Assembly: GCA_021781095.1 (NCBI GenBank)
Contig: JAJXXM010000454.1
Coordinates: forward strand, 1 to 12,691
Direction of reading: 5' to 3'
From: a bacterium
Lineage (GTDB): Bacteria > Eremiobacterota > Eremiobacteria > Baltobacterales > Baltobacteraceae
Length of the DNA stretch: 12,691 nucleotides
Below are positions 1-7,220 of this stretch, in pieces. The stretch's first letter is position 1. Each line of letters begins with the position of its first letter. Under the pieces are notes generated by a model. The model was not told where the DNA came from and searched no databases. It worked only from the letters and a program-made list of their open reading frames with translations. Both the position numbers and the translations under genes were made by a program.

Positions 1-474
1 GAGCCGATGGGCGACGCGAAAGACGTGCGTGTCGACAGCAAATGCCGCTTCGCCGAACGCTACCGAGAGCACGACGCTCGCCGTCTTTCGCCCGACGCCG
101 GGGAGCGCTTCGAGCTCCTCGCGCGTTTCGGGCACTCGTCCACCGTGAAGGGTGACGAGCGAACGCGCCGCGGCGATGATGTTCTTTGCCTTCGTTCGGA
201 AGAAGCCGCACGACTGAATCAATCGCTCGACATCCGAAAGTCGCGCCGCCGCCAAGGCCTTCGGATTCGGATAGGCGGCGAAAAGCGCGGGCGTCGTAAG
301 GTTCACGCGCGCGTCGGTACACTGCGCCGAAAGAATCACCGCAACGAGCAATTCGAACGGATTTCGATACGAGAGCGCGGTGACCGCGTGCGGATACGCG
401 GCTTCTAGCAGGGCGAGCTCTTCTCGCGCGATCGCTCGCGAAACTTTACGCTTGGGAAACGGAATTTCGGCCAC
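1..474 (-). CDS. nth: Endonuclease III (DNA glycosylase/AP lyase), 3' end outside window
   Basis: Base-excision repair enzyme that removes oxidised pyrimidines and cuts the abasic site. I translated 158 codons from a GTG at 474-472 to the window edge. The N-terminal half has the LSAQCTD block (residues 48-54). The helix-hairpin-helix reads LPGVGRKTA (124-132) and contains the catalytic Lys130. The GPD region reads VDTHVFRV, with catalytic Asp148. A catalytic Lys in the hairpin separates Nth from MutY. The C-terminal 4Fe-4S cysteines lie beyond the edge and cannot be checked. No ATG exists near the N-terminus. GTG 474 is chosen because homology begins soon after it, but its ribosome site is weak. 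The gene is divergent from the FAD protein with 54 bp between the two starts, so any promoters must be packed there. A second glycosylase of the same superfamily (mutY) lies about 2 kb away. Confidence 0.93.
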   Translation of the reverse strand, partial: MAEIPFPKRKVSRAIAREELALLEAAYPHAVTALSYRNPFELLVAVILSAQCTDARVNLTTPALFAAYPNPKALAAARLSDVERLIQSCGFFRTKAKNIIAAARSLVTLHGGRVPETREELEALPGVGRKTASVVLSVAFGEAAFAVDTHVFRVAHRL

Positions 475-528
475 GCAGGTAACTCTGCGCTCAATCGGGG
501 TAACGAACCTGCCGATGATCCACCTACG

Positions 529-1878
529 ATGAGGGGCGAGCGAGAGGCCGACGACGTCGCAATAATCGGCGGGGGCCTCGCGGGGGCGGCAACGACGATC
601 GCGTGCGCGCGTTACGCCCGGCACGCGCGCGTCCGCCTCTTCTCTCCCGAATCCCCCGGGCGCGGTGCTGCGTACGGAGCCGGCTCGCCGATCTGGTTCA
701 TGAACGGGCCCGCGAGCGCGATGAGCGTTATCGCCGACGATGCGGGGCACCTCGTTCGATCGGTACGCTGCACCCCCGACACGTTTATTTCGCGAGAGCG
801 CTTCGGCGAGTACGTCGGCGAGACGTTGCACGCGGCCGCATTCGGGCGCGCGAACATTGCCATCGAACGCTCGCTCGTCGTCGACGTCGAGCGAACTCGG
901 GGCGGCTTCCTACTCTGCGACGATCGCGGCCTCCGATATCGCGCGCGAAGCATCGTCCTCGCGATGGGAAACGCGCGCCCCGCCGACGATTTTTTACCGG
1001 CCGACCTCCGATTGAGTACGCGATATCTCGGCGATCCCTGGCGCATTCCGATCGCCGAGATCCCCGATGGCGACCTGCTCTGCATTGGCAGCGGCCTTAC
1101 GGCGATCGACCACGTCGCCGCACGCGCGCGTGCGAACCGACGCGGAACGGTTTTCACGATCGCTCGACATGCTTTTCTCCCCGCGCGAGAGCGCGCCGAG
1201 ATTCGCACGCCTCGCTACGAAGAACTCGGCCTCGACGAGCGCTCGCCGCTCGCTTTGTTTCGTTCGGTCCGCGCGGCGATGCGCGAACGAATCGCCAAGG
1301 GCGGCGATTGGCGGGAGATCGCCGAAGCGCTCCGGCGCCCTTCGCAGCGAGTTTGGATCGGCTGGACGACCGCCCAGCGCCGACAGTTCGTCGAACACGT
1401 GGCCGCGCTCTGGGGCTCGTTGCGCTATCGCGTACCGCCGGCGACCGACGACGCGGTCGCAGCCCTGCGCGCTGCCGGACGCTACGTGTCCCTCCGCGGC
1501 GAAATCGTTGCGGCGAGCGAAGAGCGCGACGCACTCATCGTCGATTACTCCGTCGACGGCGCGCTCCATCGACTGCGCGTGGCAACGGTGCTGAATTGCA
1601 CCGGGCCCAATGGGGACGTGCGATCGAATCCCGATCCTCTGCTTCGCTCGATGCTCGAACGCGGCCTAATACGCCCCGACGCGTTGCATCTGGGGTTGGA
1701 CGCCACATTGCAGGGCGAAGCGATCGATCGCGAGGGGCTCGCCGACGAACGCCTGCTCGCCATCGGGCCGCTTCTGCGCGGCGTTCTCTACGAAACGACC
1801 GCCGTACCGGAGATCGCCGAGCAGGCTCGCGCCATCGCCGGGCGCATCGCCTGCGATCTCGAGGCATGCGTCGCGTGA
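529..1878 (+). CDS. NAD(P)/FAD-binding protein, YdhS/COG4529 type
   Basis: A 449-residue cytoplasmic flavoprotein of the uncharacterised NAD_binding_9 (PF13454) family. The N-terminal Rossmann motif reads IIGGGLAGAA (residues 12-21, GxGxxG). The family signature GRGAAYG and a following FMNGPA segment come next. A second dinucleotide-binding stretch reads CIGSGLTAIDHV near residue 185. The conserved NCTGPNGD block lies in the last third, and the C-terminus carries an AIGPLLRG segment. Length is normal for the family. The substrate is unknown, and I cannot say more than FAD-dependent redox enzyme from sequence. Its last 13 bases overlap the cysteine dioxygenase start, implying translational coupling and a shared job, perhaps in sulfur-compound oxidation (inference). 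The ATG at 529 has no strong ribosome site, but it leaves the usual short lead before the Rossmann strand. Confidence 0.88.
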   Translation: MRGEREADDVAIIGGGLAGAATTIACARYARHARVRLFSPESPGRGAAYGAGSPIWFMNGPASAMSVIADDAGHLVRSVRCTPDTFISRERFGEYVGETLHAAAFGRANIAIERSLVVDVERTRGGFLLCDDRGLRYRARSIVLAMGNARPADDFLPADLRLSTRYLGDPWRIPIAEIPDGDLLCIGSGLTAIDHVAARARANRRGTVFTIARHAFLPARERAEIRTPRYEELGLDERSPLALFRSVRAAMRERIAKGGDWREIAEALRRPSQRVWIGWTTAQRRQFVEHVAALWGSLRYRVPPATDDAVAALRAAGRYVSLRGEIVAASEERDALIVDYSVDGALHRLRVATVLNCTGPNGDVRSNPDPLLRSMLERGLIRPDALHLGLDATLQGEAIDREGLADERLLAIGPLLRGVLYETTAVPEIAEQARAIAGRIACDLEACVA

Positions 1879-2354
1879 TCGCCGAGATCGAGATCGAACG
1901 CATCGTCGCCGAGCACGTCGCGCGCCGCCTTCAGTGGGAGCCGTTCCTCCCGCGGCGCAGAACCGGTTATACCCGGACGCGCCTCGCCGCCTGCGATAGG
2001 TACGAAGTGTTGGCGCTCTTCTGGTTTCCGGGGGCGCTCACGCCGATTCACGACCACGGAGAATCGTACTGCGCCACGCGCGTCCTCGCAGGAGAGCTCC
2101 ACGTCGCGCGCTACGAGCGCACCGAAGACGCGGGCGCTATCGCTATGCGGCTCGTCGAGCGCGGCGTCCAACGTGCCGGCGACGGCGATGCGCTGCAAAG
2201 CGCGCGAGAACTTCATAGCGTCGCAAATCCCGGTTCGCACGACGCGCTCTCGCTTCACGTATACGCCCCCCGATTTACGACCTTCGGAATCTACGACGCG
2301 TCGGGGGCGCGCCTTTCGTTCGCTTCGTCGCGCTACGACGCCGACCTAAGCTAA
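1866..2354 (+). CDS. Cysteine dioxygenase (type I, cupin)
   Basis: A 162-residue non-haem iron cupin that oxidises cysteine to cysteine sulfinate. All key residues of the family can be placed by eye. The iron ligands are His62 and His64 in PIHDHGESYC and His117 in ELHSVANP. Tyr35 and Arg37 in GYTRTR match rat Tyr58/Arg60, the substrate-carboxylate pair that marks cysteine rather than 3-mercaptopropionate dioxygenases. SLHVY (129-133) matches rat Ser153-His155-Tyr157. Cys69 falls exactly at rat Cys93, so the Cys-Tyr crosslink may form. Many bacterial enzymes carry Gly at that position. The ATG at 1866 overlaps the upstream stop by 13 bp and has GAGG just before it. An in-frame GTG three codons later is a second option. 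The stop overlaps the convergent mutY end by 9 bp. Confidence 0.92.
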   Translation: MRRVIAEIEIERIVAEHVARRLQWEPFLPRRRTGYTRTRLAACDRYEVLALFWFPGALTPIHDHGESYCATRVLAGELHVARYERTEDAGAIAMRLVERGVQRAGDGDALQSARELHSVANPGSHDALSLHVYAPRFTTFGIYDASGARLSFASSRYDADLS

Positions 2355-3254
2355 CGAAATCGCGTCGCCGTCGCGCGCGACGACCCCATCTTTTTCCAGC
2401 GCCGCGACCAGTTCGTCGAACCGTTCTCCGACCTCGGGAGCGACGACGCCGACGATCTCGCGCTCCAAATCGAGCAACGAGATTCTTTCGCCGGGAGGCA
2501 GATCGCGGAGACGGTCGACGATGCGCCCGCGCGCGAAACGCGCGGTCAGTTCGAACGGCACCGGCTCCTTCGCCGATGCGGGCTTGGCGAATTCTTCGCG
2601 CAAACGCTCGAGACGCGCCGCATCGATCGGAGCGGCGACGCAGAGCGTCTGCAGGGGGCACGCGGCACATCTCGGCGCGCGCGCAGTGCAGACCAGGGCA
2701 CCGAGGTCCATCATCGCCGAACTCCAATCGTGTGCCTTGCCCTTGGGAACGAGCTGACGCGCGAGCAGATCGAGTGCTTTGGTCGTCGCCTTGGCGGGAT
2801 ACTCGATGCCGAAGTTGATCCGATGCACGATGCGGCGCACGTTCGTATCGACCGGTGCCGCATCGTAGTTAAACGCAAATGCACGTATCGCCGCCACCGT
2901 GTAGGGGCCGACTCCCGGTAATTCGAGCAGTAGTTTCTCGTCGCTCGGCATCTCGCCCCCGAACTTCGTAACGACCGCATCGGCGAGCGCCTTCAAGCGC
3001 ACCGCTCGCGTGTTATAGCCGAGCCCTTTCCAATAGCGCACGACCTCCGCTTGGGGCCCCTTGGCGAGCGCAGAAAACGTGGGAAACCGCGATAGAAAGG
3101 TTCCGAAGATCGGCACGACGCGGTCGACCTGCGTCTGCTGCAACATGAATTCGCTCACGACGGTGTAGTACGGGTCGCGCACGACGCGCCACGGCAAATT
3201 CGCTCGCCCATATTTTTCGTACCAGGCGAGGAGGCGCTTCTGGAGAGCGGTCAT
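2346..3254 (-). CDS. mutY: A/G-specific adenine glycosylase, short form without NUDIX domain
   Basis: Removes adenine mispaired with 8-oxoguanine or G. The protein is 302 residues. The catalytic Glu35 lies in SEFMLQQTQV. The hairpin LPGVGPYTVAAI (112-123) has Tyr118 where Nth has Lys, as in monofunctional MutY enzymes. Asp136 sits in PVDTNVRRI. The 4Fe-4S loop is intact with Cys189, Cys196, Cys199 and Cys205 (C-x6-C-x2-C-x5-C). After about residue 225 there is no NUDIX-like 8-oxoG recognition domain. Instead about 70 residues (235-302) look like a winged helix, as in actinobacterial short MutYs. Its ATG overlaps the MocR stop in an ATGA tetranucleotide, so the two genes are probably translationally coupled. 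It is convergent with the dioxygenase gene. Confidence 0.95.
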   Translation of the reverse strand: MTALQKRLLAWYEKYGRANLPWRVVRDPYYTVVSEFMLQQTQVDRVVPIFGTFLSRFPTFSALAKGPQAEVVRYWKGLGYNTRAVRLKALADAVVTKFGGEMPSDEKLLLELPGVGPYTVAAIRAFAFNYDAAPVDTNVRRIVHRINFGIEYPAKATTKALDLLARQLVPKGKAHDWSSAMMDLGALVCTARAPRCAACPLQTLCVAAPIDAARLERLREEFAKPASAKEPVPFELTARFARGRIVDRLRDLPPGERISLLDLEREIVGVVAPEVGERFDELVAALEKDGVVARDGDAISLA

Positions 3255-4720
3255 CCGCGCAGGCTACGCATCGCTTCGCCGATGCGACGGATCCCCTCGG
3301 GAATCTCGTCGCGCCGTACCGCCGTGAGTGCCAGGCGAAAATTGTGATCGCCTCCGGAATTGGCAAAGAACGCCTCGCCGAAGAGAAAGGAGGCACCGAG
3401 GCGTTCGGCCGCATCGAGCAAGGGACGAGCGCGCATCTCGCGCGGCGTCGCAACCCAAAGATAAAAGCCGCCGCTCGGACCGATCGCGCGCACGCCGTTC
3501 GGCCAATATTTCGCGATCGCTTCATCGGCGATTTTTCGACGGAGATGCAACTCTTCTCGAAGCTGCTCGATATGCGCGTCGTAGCCGCGCTCGAGATAAT
3601 CGACGATCGCCGCCTGGACGTAGAGGCTCGTCGCCATGTCGTAGGCTTGCTTGCGCATCAACAAGCGATCGACGATCGTGCGAGGCGCGACCATCCATCC
3701 CACCCGCAGACTCGGCGCGACGGTTTTACTAAACGTCGAGAGATAGACGACGTGATCGGGAGCGAGCGCGACGAGCGGCGTTTCGTGGTGCGATGCAAGC
3801 GGCCCGTAGGGATCGTCTTCGATGATAGGAACGCCGGCGCGCCGAGCGATCGTTGCGAGGCGCTCGCGGCGGTCGGCGTTCATCGTCACGTTCGTCGGAT
3901 TGTGCATCGACGGCATCGTGTAAATGAAACGCGGGCGCCGCGTGCGCAAGATCGCCTCGACGTGATCGACGCGCATTCCGTCCTCATCGACCGGTATTGG
4001 GATCGCGCGCAATCCGCCGATCTGAAAAATTTGGAGGGCGCCGGGATAGGATGGCGACTCGACGATAATTTCGTCTCCCGCCTCCGCGAGGCTCTGCGCG
4101 ACGATCGCGATGCCTTGCGTGGAACCGGTGAGAACGATGACGTTCTTAGCGACGACGCTGCGCGCTCCGCGAGCGCGCATGCGCGCCGCAATCGCCTCGC
4201 GCAGCGGTTCGTAGCCTTCGGAATCCCCGTACGACAAGATGAAGCGCGGATCGCTCGCCACGCGCGCGAACGAGCCGGCGAGTTCGGCGAGCGGCGAGGG
4301 TTCGTCGGGGGCGACCCCTTGGACGAACGAGATGCGCCCCGGCTCTTGTTTTGCCGCAAGTTCGCCGAGCACCATTGGAAATTCGCCGACCCGCCACGGA
4401 GGGAGCGTCACCCACCACGGCACGCTGGCCCCGCGCTCGCCGGCCGAAACGGCGCGCTTGCGCGATGCCACCCGCGAACCCGAGCCGACGCGCTGATCCA
4501 GAAGGCCGTCGGCGACGAGTTCGCGGTAGGCCCGGACGACCGTGCTACGGTTGATCTCGAGGCGCTCGGCCATCGCCCGCTCGGGAGGGAGCCGGGTCGA
4601 CTCCGGCAGCGAGCCGGAGAGAATCGCCTCGCGAAGCCCCTCGTAGAGCTGCCGATAGAGCGGCACGATCGAATCGCGATCGAGCTGCAGGGGAAGGTTG
4701 GGCGCACCAATCTTGCTCAT
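3251..4720 (-). CDS. MocR-family transcriptional regulator (GntR wHTH plus aminotransferase fold)
   Basis: A 489-residue PLP-dependent regulator. The N-terminal GntR winged helix spans about residues 14-84, with the signature RLPPERAMAERLEINRSTVV. A linker of about 45 residues leads to a class I aminotransferase-like domain. Visible marks are GSTQGI, the ESPSYPGA block, the SMHNPTN asparagine motif, EDDPYG, and the PLP-binding Lys332 in STFSKTVAPS with SLRVGW after it. The domain is usually a sensor for an amino-acid-like effector rather than an enzyme. The effector here is unknown. The open frame extends to a GTG at 4741, but I prefer ATG 4720. The extra seven codons would be made from a perfect palindrome (4726-4739) that is better read as this protein's own operator. 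Coupled to mutY by ATGA, divergent from lpd. Confidence 0.93.
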   Translation of the reverse strand: MSKIGAPNLPLQLDRDSIVPLYRQLYEGLREAILSGSLPESTRLPPERAMAERLEINRSTVVRAYRELVADGLLDQRVGSGSRVASRKRAVSAGERGASVPWWVTLPPWRVGEFPMVLGELAAKQEPGRISFVQGVAPDEPSPLAELAGSFARVASDPRFILSYGDSEGYEPLREAIAARMRARGARSVVAKNVIVLTGSTQGIAIVAQSLAEAGDEIIVESPSYPGALQIFQIGGLRAIPIPVDEDGMRVDHVEAILRTRRPRFIYTMPSMHNPTNVTMNADRRERLATIARRAGVPIIEDDPYGPLASHHETPLVALAPDHVVYLSTFSKTVAPSLRVGWMVAPRTIVDRLLMRKQAYDMATSLYVQAAIVDYLERGYDAHIEQLREELHLRRKIADEAIAKYWPNGVRAIGPSGGFYLWVATPREMRARPLLDAAERLGASFLFGEAFFANSGGDHNFRLALTAVRRDEIPEGIRRIGEAMRSLRG

Positions 4721-4725
4721 GGATG

Positions 4726-4739
4726 GGTCCAATTGGACC
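4726..4739. promoter_or_regulatory. Perfect 14-bp palindrome, candidate MocR operator
   Basis: The sequence GGTCCAATTGGACC reads identically on both strands. It lies 5 bp in front of the preferred MocR ATG (4720) and about 80 bp before the lpd start. GntR and MocR proteins commonly bind short inverted repeats near their own divergent promoters, so this is the obvious operator candidate. Binding is inference. Confidence 0.5.
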
Positions 4740-4750
4740 ACGGAGGCCCG

Positions 4751-4766
4751 CCGCCTTCCGCGGCGG
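4751..4766. repeat. GC-rich inverted repeat in the MocR-lpd intergenic region
   Basis: CCGCC and GGCGG flank a 6-nt spacer in the 100-bp space between the divergent starts. It could be a second regulator half-site or a hairpin in the lpd leader. No T-run follows, so it is not a terminator. No convincing -35/-10 pair was found for either gene. Confidence 0.3.
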
Positions 4767-4807
4767 AATAATCGTCGAGTACCAACCTTTCATCCACGCC
4801 TGCGCGT

Positions 4808-4813
4808 AAGGAG
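4808..4813 (+). promoter_or_regulatory. Ribosome binding site that fixes the lpd start
   Basis: AAGGAG lies 7 nt before the GTG at 4821. It decides the start against the longer open frame that runs back to 4698 through the palindrome and into the divergent MocR coding region. The GTG places the FAD-binding strand at the usual distance from the N-terminus. Confidence 0.85.
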
Positions 4814-4820
4814 TCTTTTC

Positions 4821-6269
4821 GTGGCCGAACATCAGGTCGATGCCGTCGTCATCGGTGCGGGCCCCGGCGGTTATCATGCCGCCATCCGGCTCGGCCAACT
4901 CGGGAAAACCGTCATCTGCGTCGATCGCGATGAGGTCGGCGGAGTCTGCCTGAACTGGGGCTGCATCCCCACCAAAGCGCTCCTGCACGTCGGCGAAGTG
5001 ATTCGCCATATCGATCATGCCGAAGCGATTGGGCTCAAGGTTCCGAAGGCGAGCGTCGACCGTGCCGGCGTCGAAAAGTTCAAGAACGAGGTCGTGAGCG
5101 CGAACGTCGGCGGCGTCAAGACGCTCTTTAAGGCGAACAACGTGCAGTTCATGTACGGCGAAGCCTCGTTCGTTTCGCCCAATGAGATCGCGCTCAAAGG
5201 CAAAGACGGCAGCAACGACCGCATCCGCGCCGCGCACGTCGTAATCGCGACGGGTTCGGCACCGATCGACGTGAAGGCATGGCCGCGCGACGGCAAGCGC
5301 ATTCTCAACTCCGACGATGCGGTCGCCATCAAGCAAATCCCCAAAACGATGCTCGTCATCGGCGGCGGCGTGATCGGTTTGGAATTCGCGACGGTCTACA
5401 CGCGCATGGGCGCGCAAGTGCTCGTCGTCGAGGCATTGCCGCAGATTCTTACCGGAAGCGATATCGAGATCTCGAAGACGCTCGGTCGCATTCTTAAAAA
5501 GCAGGGCGTCGAGATCATGCTCGATACCAAGGTCGCCGCGCTCGAAACGACCGCCAAGGGCGTGAAGGCGACGATCGCCGGAGCCGGGACCGGCGGCAAG
5601 GACGAGACGCGCGAATTCGAGATGGCGCTCGTTGCCGTCGGCCGCCGCCCCGTCACCGACGCGCTCAACCTCGCGGCCGCAGGGCTCGCCGTCGACGAGA
5701 AAGGCTTTCTCGCCGTCGATGCACGAATGCGCACCAAAGTTTCGCACATCTATGCGATCGGCGACGTCACCGGGCAACCGTTGCTCGCGCATCGCGCGAT
5801 GAAACAGGGCGTCGTCGCGGCCGAAGTGATCGGCGGCGACACCAGTACGGCGTTCGATCCGGTCGCGATTCCAAACTGCGTCTACACCGATCCCGAGGTT
5901 GCGACCGTCGGGCTCTCCGAGGAAGACGCAAAAGCGAAAGGCTACGAGGTGCGTATCGGCAAGTTCCCGCTCGCAGCGAGCGGGCGCGCGCGCACGATGA
6001 ACGAGAGCGACGGCATCATCAAACTCGTCGGCGACGCGAAGACCGATTTACTGCTCGGCATGCATATCGTTGCGCCGCAAGCCGAATCGTTGATCGGCGA
6101 AGGCGTGATCGCCTTAGAGATGGGCGCGACGCTCGAAGATATCGGGCTCTCGATCCATCCGCACCCGACGCTCACCGAAGGCATCATGGACGCCGCCGAG
6201 GCCGCGCACGGCAAGGCAATCCATATCGTCAATCCCAAACCGAAGGCACCGGTCGGAGCGGCAAAATAG
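4821..6269 (+). CDS. lpd: Dihydrolipoyl dehydrogenase (E3)
   Basis: A 482-residue flavoprotein that reoxidises dihydrolipoamide in 2-oxoacid dehydrogenase complexes and the glycine cleavage system. The FAD Rossmann motif is GAGPGG at 12-17. The redox-active disulfide is Cys43/Cys48 in GGVCLNWGCIPTKALL. The NAD-binding motif is VIGGGVIGLEFATVYTRMGA. The second FAD motif is IYAIGDVTGQPLLAHRA. The C-terminal His-Glu pair lies in the HPHPTLTE segment. All are intact and the length is normal. There is no N-terminal lipoyl domain. The GTG start is set by the AAGGAG site. lipB follows with almost no gap, a sensible pairing because LipB begins the synthesis of the lipoyl cofactor that E3 acts on. No E1/E2 or lipA gene is visible here. 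Confidence 0.97.
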   Translation: MAEHQVDAVVIGAGPGGYHAAIRLGQLGKTVICVDRDEVGGVCLNWGCIPTKALLHVGEVIRHIDHAEAIGLKVPKASVDRAGVEKFKNEVVSANVGGVKTLFKANNVQFMYGEASFVSPNEIALKGKDGSNDRIRAAHVVIATGSAPIDVKAWPRDGKRILNSDDAVAIKQIPKTMLVIGGGVIGLEFATVYTRMGAQVLVVEALPQILTGSDIEISKTLGRILKKQGVEIMLDTKVAALETTAKGVKATIAGAGTGGKDETREFEMALVAVGRRPVTDALNLAAAGLAVDEKGFLAVDARMRTKVSHIYAIGDVTGQPLLAHRAMKQGVVAAEVIGGDTSTAFDPVAIPNCVYTDPEVATVGLSEEDAKAKGYEVRIGKFPLAASGRARTMNESDGIIKLVGDAKTDLLLGMHIVAPQAESLIGEGVIALEMGATLEDIGLSIHPHPTLTEGIMDAAEAAHGKAIHIVNPKPKAPVGAAK

Positions 6270-6301
6270 AACGCACGCTGGGGAAGGCGCGGATCCTCGA
6301 T

Positions 6302-6931
6302 TTGGGTCTGCGCCCGTACCGCGAGGTCTGGGAGATCCAGCATCGCTTACACGAAGCGGTGCGCGAAGGCAGCGAGCCCGAGACGTGGATCTTCGTCGAA
6401 CACACACCGACCATAACGCTCGGGCGTAACGCGAAGCGCGAGAACGTTCTTCTCGCTCCCGAGGTGCTCGCCGCGCGCGGCATCGATGTCTTGGAGATCG
6501 AGCGCGGCGGCGACGTGACCTATCACGGCCCGGGCCAACTCGTCGTCTATCCGATCCGCAAACTCGAACGATTTCGCGAAGTCGTCCCGTTGGTGCGTTC
6601 GCTGGAAGCGGCGGTCATTGCAACCTGCGCCGATTTCGGCATCGCTGCGGATCGTTGGAGCGAACACGCCGGCGTCTGGGTGGGCCGCAATCAGATCTGT
6701 GCGATCGGGCTCGCCGTGCAAAAGATGGTCTCACTCCACGGCATCGCCCTCAACGTCAACACCGCGCTCGATTACGACCGGCTGATCAACCCCTGCGGTC
6801 TTCTCGACCGTGGGATCACCTCGATCGCGCACGAAATCGGGCACGAGGTTTCCCTCGCCGAAGCCCGCGATGCCTTGCTACCGCACCTGGCGGCAGAGTT
6901 TGGATTTCGGGAGATCGCCGACGAACGATGA
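6302..6931 (+). CDS. lipB: Octanoyl-ACP:protein octanoyltransferase with Lys-to-Gln change
   Basis: Transfers octanoyl groups from ACP to lipoyl domains, the first step of lipoate synthesis. The family motif ERGGDVTYHGPGQ (67-79) is present, as is SLHGIALNVN. The catalytic cysteine is Cys165 in LINPCG. The second catalytic residue is not where expected: E. coli Lys135 in GEKKICSLG aligns with Gln131 in GRNQICAIG. The start is uncertain. TTG 6302 is the first standard start, but the upstream codons still read ARILDLGL, which resembles the usual LipB N-terminus. Translation may therefore start earlier at a rare codon, for example CTG 6278, with no clear ribosome site for either. It follows lpd closely, and its TGA overlaps the next ATG. 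Confidence 0.92.
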   Translation: MGLRPYREVWEIQHRLHEAVREGSEPETWIFVEHTPTITLGRNAKRENVLLAPEVLAARGIDVLEIERGGDVTYHGPGQLVVYPIRKLERFREVVPLVRSLEAAVIATCADFGIAADRWSEHAGVWVGRNQICAIGLAVQKMVSLHGIALNVNTALDYDRLINPCGLLDRGITSIAHEIGHEVSLAEARDALLPHLAAEFGFREIADER

Positions 6932-7185
6932 CCTTTCAATTTATCACCCTATTTATTCTCAATGCGATCTATGCGATGGTCCCACTTGGTTTTCGCTCGC
7001 GTATTGGAAGAGTTGCCGCCGTTCTCGCCGCTGCCTTCGGCTTAACGAACATCAATTTCAACCATCTTCCGTATAGCGCTCCGGGCTGGACGGCAACCGC
7101 GCTACCAGCGGCGGGCATCGTGCTTTTGTTCGTGGCGTTTCTCCTCGAGTTCGTGCATCGCCGAACTTCAACTCTACCGCGCTAA
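6928..7185 (+). CDS. Small membrane protein of unknown function
   Basis: An 85-residue hydrophobic protein whose ATG overlaps the lipB stop (ATGA), so it is probably translated with lipB. Two hydrophobic spans are clear: residues 5-22 (FITLFILNAIYAMVPLGF) and about 55-73, ending in a basic HRR tail. A third weak span lies at 29-39. I do not recognise the family. The link to lipoate metabolism is only positional. Its last 15 bases coincide with the relic of the sco1 3' end on the other strand. The gene's present C-terminus (TSTLPR) is therefore part of an old convergent overlap. Confidence 0.6.
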   Translation: MTFQFITLFILNAIYAMVPLGFRSRIGRVAAVLAAAFGLTNINFNHLPYSAPGWTATALPAAGIVLLFVAFLLEFVHRRTSTLPR

Positions 7186-7220
7186 CCCACGCGTATCGGC
7201 GGCGAGCTGCGCGATCGACA
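7171..7220 (+). repeat. Left copy of 50-bp direct repeat bounding the accessory island
   Basis: Aligns without gaps to 11091-11140 with 7 mismatches. In the right copy it is the sco1 3' end. Here it is non-coding for sco1 but overlaps the membrane-protein stop. Confidence 0.85.
7174..7220 (-). pseudogene. Relic of the 3' end of sco1
   Basis: Read on the minus strand, this codes LSIAQLAADTRGLAR followed by TAG. It matches the last residues of the intact Sco protein (MSIAHLAADMRGLSR, TAG) in the same frame. The nucleotide match is 43 of 50 between 7171-7220 and 11091-11140. Upstream of it, toward 7260, the similarity to sco1 is lost, so only the tail remains. It overlaps the end of the small membrane-protein gene. 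Confidence 0.75.

Noticed and set aside
3344..4771. Long plus-strand open frame (475 codons) across the MocR gene
   Set aside because: Antisense shadow of a gene with clear GntR and aminotransferase motifs. The encoded protein is Arg/Asp-rich with no domain, a common by-product of high-GC codon bias.
4733..4772. TTGGAC as a -35 box for lpd
   Set aside because: The only AT-rich -10 candidate (AATAAT near 4767) is about 28 bp away, too far for a standard promoter.
4545..5792. Minus-strand open frame of 415 codons across lpd
   Set aside because: Antisense to an intact dihydrolipoyl dehydrogenase. Composition (His/Asp/Arg-rich) is that of a reverse-frame shadow.
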